Positions 60,401 to 64,000 of a DNA stretch of 64,000 bases are shown here, one piece after another (the first letter of the stretch is position 1; every line of letters starts with the position of its first letter). Location of the stretch: the NCBI GenBank assembly GCA_013399305.1, contig VXAI01000049.1, forward strand, positions 95,309 through 159,308, written 5' to 3'. The notes beneath the pieces were generated by a model. The model was given only the letters and a program-made list of their open reading frames with translations. It ran no database searches and was not told where the DNA came from. The position numbers were made by a program, and so were the translations under genes. This stretch comes from Rostratula benghalensis. Its lineage: Eukaryota; Chordata; Aves; Charadriiformes; Rostratulidae.

Positions 60401-63400
60401 TGAATATAAACTAATAAAGCCTAATCACACCCCAAAGGGGTGATCCCGTGCCTCTCAGCACCCCTGAGCTCGCCAGGATGCACACAGGTAGTTCAGCCAA
60501 GCGGGGAGCGGTTTATACTCGATGTCTTTGACCTTACAAAGTGAACTGGGATCTCACCAAGGCCACAGAGCGATGCTTCACCAGTTCCCAACCACAGCTG
60601 ATGTAAAGCCATCCAGGGTACAACTGTCTGTAGTGAATTGACAGAGCTGCCCTGTAATGCACAAACAGCAGGTCCAAGTGGCCCATCGGCAGATGAAATG
60701 ATTAAGAAGGAGCACGTGGAGCTTTTCTGCCATCATTTCAATTACTGGTAAAGAACTGGACAAAACCCATTCTGGCTGAGTATTTGCTCTGTTCTCTAAT
60801 CACAGTAAGTGCTCAGGCCCTAAAGAAAAGGAGCAGACTGAAGCTAAGCAAAAAATCCAAGCCAGACAGGGAACAGAACAAATATCATACAGATGCCAAG
60901 ACCGTGTAATTGCAAGCCCTCTCAAACTAAGGAACAAGTCCCAGTTGGTCACCCCCCAGGTCTGCTGCTAAAACCTATACAAGGCTGCCACCTCAGTCAT
61001 TCCAGCTTCCATGGATCTGTCAGGCAAGCATTTGTGTTCCTGCTCTGTTCTAGGTCATTTCTGAGGCAAACCCCCCCAGCCGCCGGGCAGATTCCCAGAT
61101 CTCCCACACCAGCAACCCCAACGTGGTGAAATCACTGGGGTCAAATAAACACAAGAAATTCAGAAGGGAAGAAAAGGGGATTCCTGAAGCAAGGTAGACT
61201 TTTCCACCCTGTCCTGCACAATTCCACAATTTGGCTGATAACTTTTCATATGTGATGTGTATTACATTTTCATATCACACATACTAAAATTACTCAGGAG
61301 AGCATGCTATTTGCACACAAACAGATTCTAGAAAAAAAAATTACAATTGTATGATATGCTCTCAGAGGTGGCTTAAACAACAAGAACGTTGAGAACTTTC
61401 TTTGTGATTTAATTTCAGCATTTATGCAGTTCCAAATAACCTGAGGCACTCAGAGTCGCCATGCTAGGGTATCACAAAGGCTGAGTCAGGGCTTCCTACT
61501 GCCATCAAAGGCCCTGAAAAGTAAGCAGAAGACAGCCGTTTGTCCTTTGGATGTTGTTTTGGTACCAGCTCATTTAACTGGGTGCAGGGAACCCAACAAA
61601 ATCAGTGTCTCTGCCAAGGTAAAGTTGAGGGTTTGGCTTAAATTAACACCGCATGCCAGCAGATACATAAACTTATCTAAACACAAAAGTCTCAATTGAG
61701 CTAGAATTTTATAACAGCCCAAGTGGAGAAGTTTTCTTTTTATATATATAAAAAAAAAGGAGGAAAAATGTAGCGATTTTGTCATGGGGGGAGTTTCTGA
61801 GCCCTCCCTTCACAACAGCAACAAAGAACCTGCTGGCATTCACTAGACCACCCAGAGTACATGTAGGATATTGGAAATGTCAGGAACGAGCTGCATGAGA
61901 AAATATAGAATATGTGCCCTATTTCCTCTGAAACACTTCAATATGGCATGCATAATGTTTTAAAATTTTCCACTGGAATATTGGCAGTTACTCCGGACCA
62001 ATCTGGATTGTCACTCAAATGTCAGGACAGGAGAAAACGCCAGGCTTGATTTTTTTCCTTTCCTTTCAACTTACCCATAATTTTACTGTCAGTCACCACC
62101 TCTGTCTTGCTACTAACGGTAGCCCCTAAAAATCCGAGGGGCAGCAGGGAGGATTTCTAAAAGCAGTTCTCAGCCTGCCCAGGGTAGATTACACTCGTGT
62201 GACCTTGTGGCAGCAGGTCCCCCCAGGTTGGAGTGGTCAGATTCCCACTTCCAACAGGGAAATTCATTTCTGGAATTGTAAAATAAGGGACTACATGCCG
62301 CATCGCTAGCACACTGGTAGAAGGAAAGGATGGTTCTCTAAAAAAAAAAAAAGACAAAGAGCTGACAAACAAGGGCACATGTGGCTGCACAAATGCAGGC
62401 AGAGGGTCCAGCTCTCGAGCAGTCAGAATGTTGTTCCTGAATTATTTTCCTGAGAAAAATCTTCAGAGAGGCAGCAGTGGGATGCTTTTATCAGATATAG
62501 ACATATATTAATACCAGCTCATGCAGCAAAATCCACAAAATGAAGCTGCATGGTACAAATATGACACCATATTATAAAAAAAAATAATCCTGGTTTTCAT
62601 TATTTTCCAGCATGGAAAAAAAACACCCCAAAATACAAAAGCATAGAAATGAAATATGCAGGTCGTCTGTGTTAATTTGCTGCCCTGACTCAAACCTCTA
62701 AATTTTAACATAGAAATGCAAAGCACAACTTTCTTACATTCCCTGGTAAGCAGCTGCTGTCTGAATAACTGGAAGAAAACCTTTATGCTTGGTCACACCA
62801 CCAGCAGGAGACAACTGGCTTTTCTCATGTAATACAGGGAATTGCAGCCAGTACTTCATTAAAACACAAGACACTTTGGCAGACATGGATGCTGAACATT
62901 GCTTACTGTTCACATCTGTGGGTAAATGACAGCAGGCTGAAACTGTTGCCTTCCACTAAAGAGCAAGTACATGATCCAGCGCAGTTAATCAATAAGATAA
63001 TGGAATGAATCAATAGCAAAGATTTTTAGGAGGTCTTAATTAAACAAACACTTGCAGATACAAATGATGTCTTCAATCTATTGATGGTACCGGGGTGAGG
63101 GGTTAAACACGAACAAAACCATCAACTTTATTTTACCAGTGTGTATTTCTCTAAAGTACCACAGAGCTTCTTGGCCTCTGCAGTGGCCCATCACTGCATC
63201 CTTAATTCATTTTCACCACCGTGTTACAATGGCAAACTAGCCCATAATAAAGAAAAAAAAAACACACCACAAACTAAAAAAACCCCAACCCTTGAACAAT
63301 TTAAGAATTCATCGCACAGTAGGTAAAAGTCACTATTATCCACATTTATTTCTTCTCTGCAAAAGGTGCCGCTACCTAGGGTAGTTGTGATGGACTCAGT

Positions 63401-64000
63401 TTCCAGCTGCAAGGTGTGCAATTAGAATAATTAAAGAACATCTAAATTGATGGACCCATTAATGCAGGAGATCTCCAGTGGGCCTCCTGCACAAACATGG
63501 CGAGTCGATATTTTTGATTCCCCCAATGGTTCTGTGCTCGGCACTGTTTTAAAGAGACATCAATCTATGATGTCAGCATTTATCTAATGAACCTTCAAAA
63601 ATCAATGCCAAGATGGCCTGCTACATGTATGCACCCAATTTGCCTGTTCTCCAAGGGATACCGGATAAAACAAAAACACAAGAAGAGCAGTGAAAACCGA
63701 CTGTGAGCAGTCTGCCTGACCTTGAAGATGGTAACGGAAGGAGTGGAACTTGCCCTGGCATAGACAATAGGCTTCCAAAGACAACAGCTATTCCAATATC
63801 TCCCAGATAACATGTGCGTGTAAGCAGCATTCCAAAGAGAGAAAGCAAACCAGGCAGATTAACTGAAGGCCCTGTAAAAGTGCCTTTGTCAGCTTCACAG
63901 CACAGTGACCAAACAGGTTGTTGGTTTTTGAATGACTACGAGCACGATGCTTGAGGATAACAAGGTTACCTTAGCTATCAACATAATTCTCATCCCCCTC
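57496..64000. other. Unique noncoding stretch to the right edge, 6.5 kb
   Basis: No gene, interspersed repeat or RNA gene is recognised. There are homopolymer runs (61746-61758 region, 62341-62352, 63249-63261) and short open frames only. The density of repeats is much lower than in the first 58 kb. Confidence 0.5.

Noticed and set aside
1..64000. CRISPR arrays, operons, phage or insertion sequences, tRNA or rRNA genes
   Set aside because: No regularly spaced identical repeats, no prokaryotic gene organisation and no recognisable tRNA or rRNA segments; the window is avian nuclear DNA.

Overview
This window is vertebrate nuclear DNA, almost certainly from a bird. The main evidence is a set of about 15 CR1 LINE fragments on both strands. 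Several keep the CR1 3' terminus, in which the conserved block around GGTTGGAAGGGACCT (or its complement) runs into an ATTCTATG-type 8-base tail rather than poly-A. There is no operon-like gene packing, no bacterial or phage gene, no CRISPR array, no rRNA or tRNA that I can recognise, and no long uninterrupted protein gene. Most of the window reads as intergenic or long-intron DNA.

Layout. 1-390: CR1 entering from the left edge. 2737-3487: a complete solo LTR with a 5-bp target duplication. 3.5-11 kb: mostly unique AT-rich DNA with one CR1 (8463-8764) and a conserved-looking block near 5.66-5.96 kb. 11-16 kb: two CR1 3' ends, a perfect 21-bp inverted repeat (12187/12293) and unique AT-rich DNA. 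17333-17925: an assembly gap ending in a pyrimidine hexamer repeat. 19158-19245: a compact hairpin with a 20-bp stem. 21-22.4 kb: the most gene-like stretch, with a 237-codon open frame, a CpG-dense patch, an inverted CCAAT box and a 66-nt exon-like segment with good splice sites. 23.4-26.3 kb: two CR1 copies and an ancient LINE reverse-transcriptase relic. 26.3-34.6 kb: unique DNA with a likely old DNA-transposon relic (30.67-30.9 kb) and a strongly CNE-like block (33.6-34.2 kb). 34.6-40.7 kb: three CR1 copies and a second, truncated, inverted copy of the LTR. 43-46.6 kb: several CR1 copies, an (AC)n microsatellite and an old CR1 coding relic. 51.6-52.0 kb: a CpG-enriched patch containing a minus-strand exon-like segment. 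52272-52801: a second assembly gap. 54.6-55.4 kb: a CR1 reverse-transcriptase pseudogene. 57.07-57.5 kb: an old CR1. 57.5-64 kb: unique DNA.

The repeats do not cooperate as a system; they are independent insertions of different ages. I found no clear novel biological system. The best leads are the two hairpin-forming inverted repeats, the exon-like segments in CpG-dense surroundings near 22 kb and 52 kb, and the candidate conserved noncoding blocks. All of these need comparative alignment or RNA data to decide.
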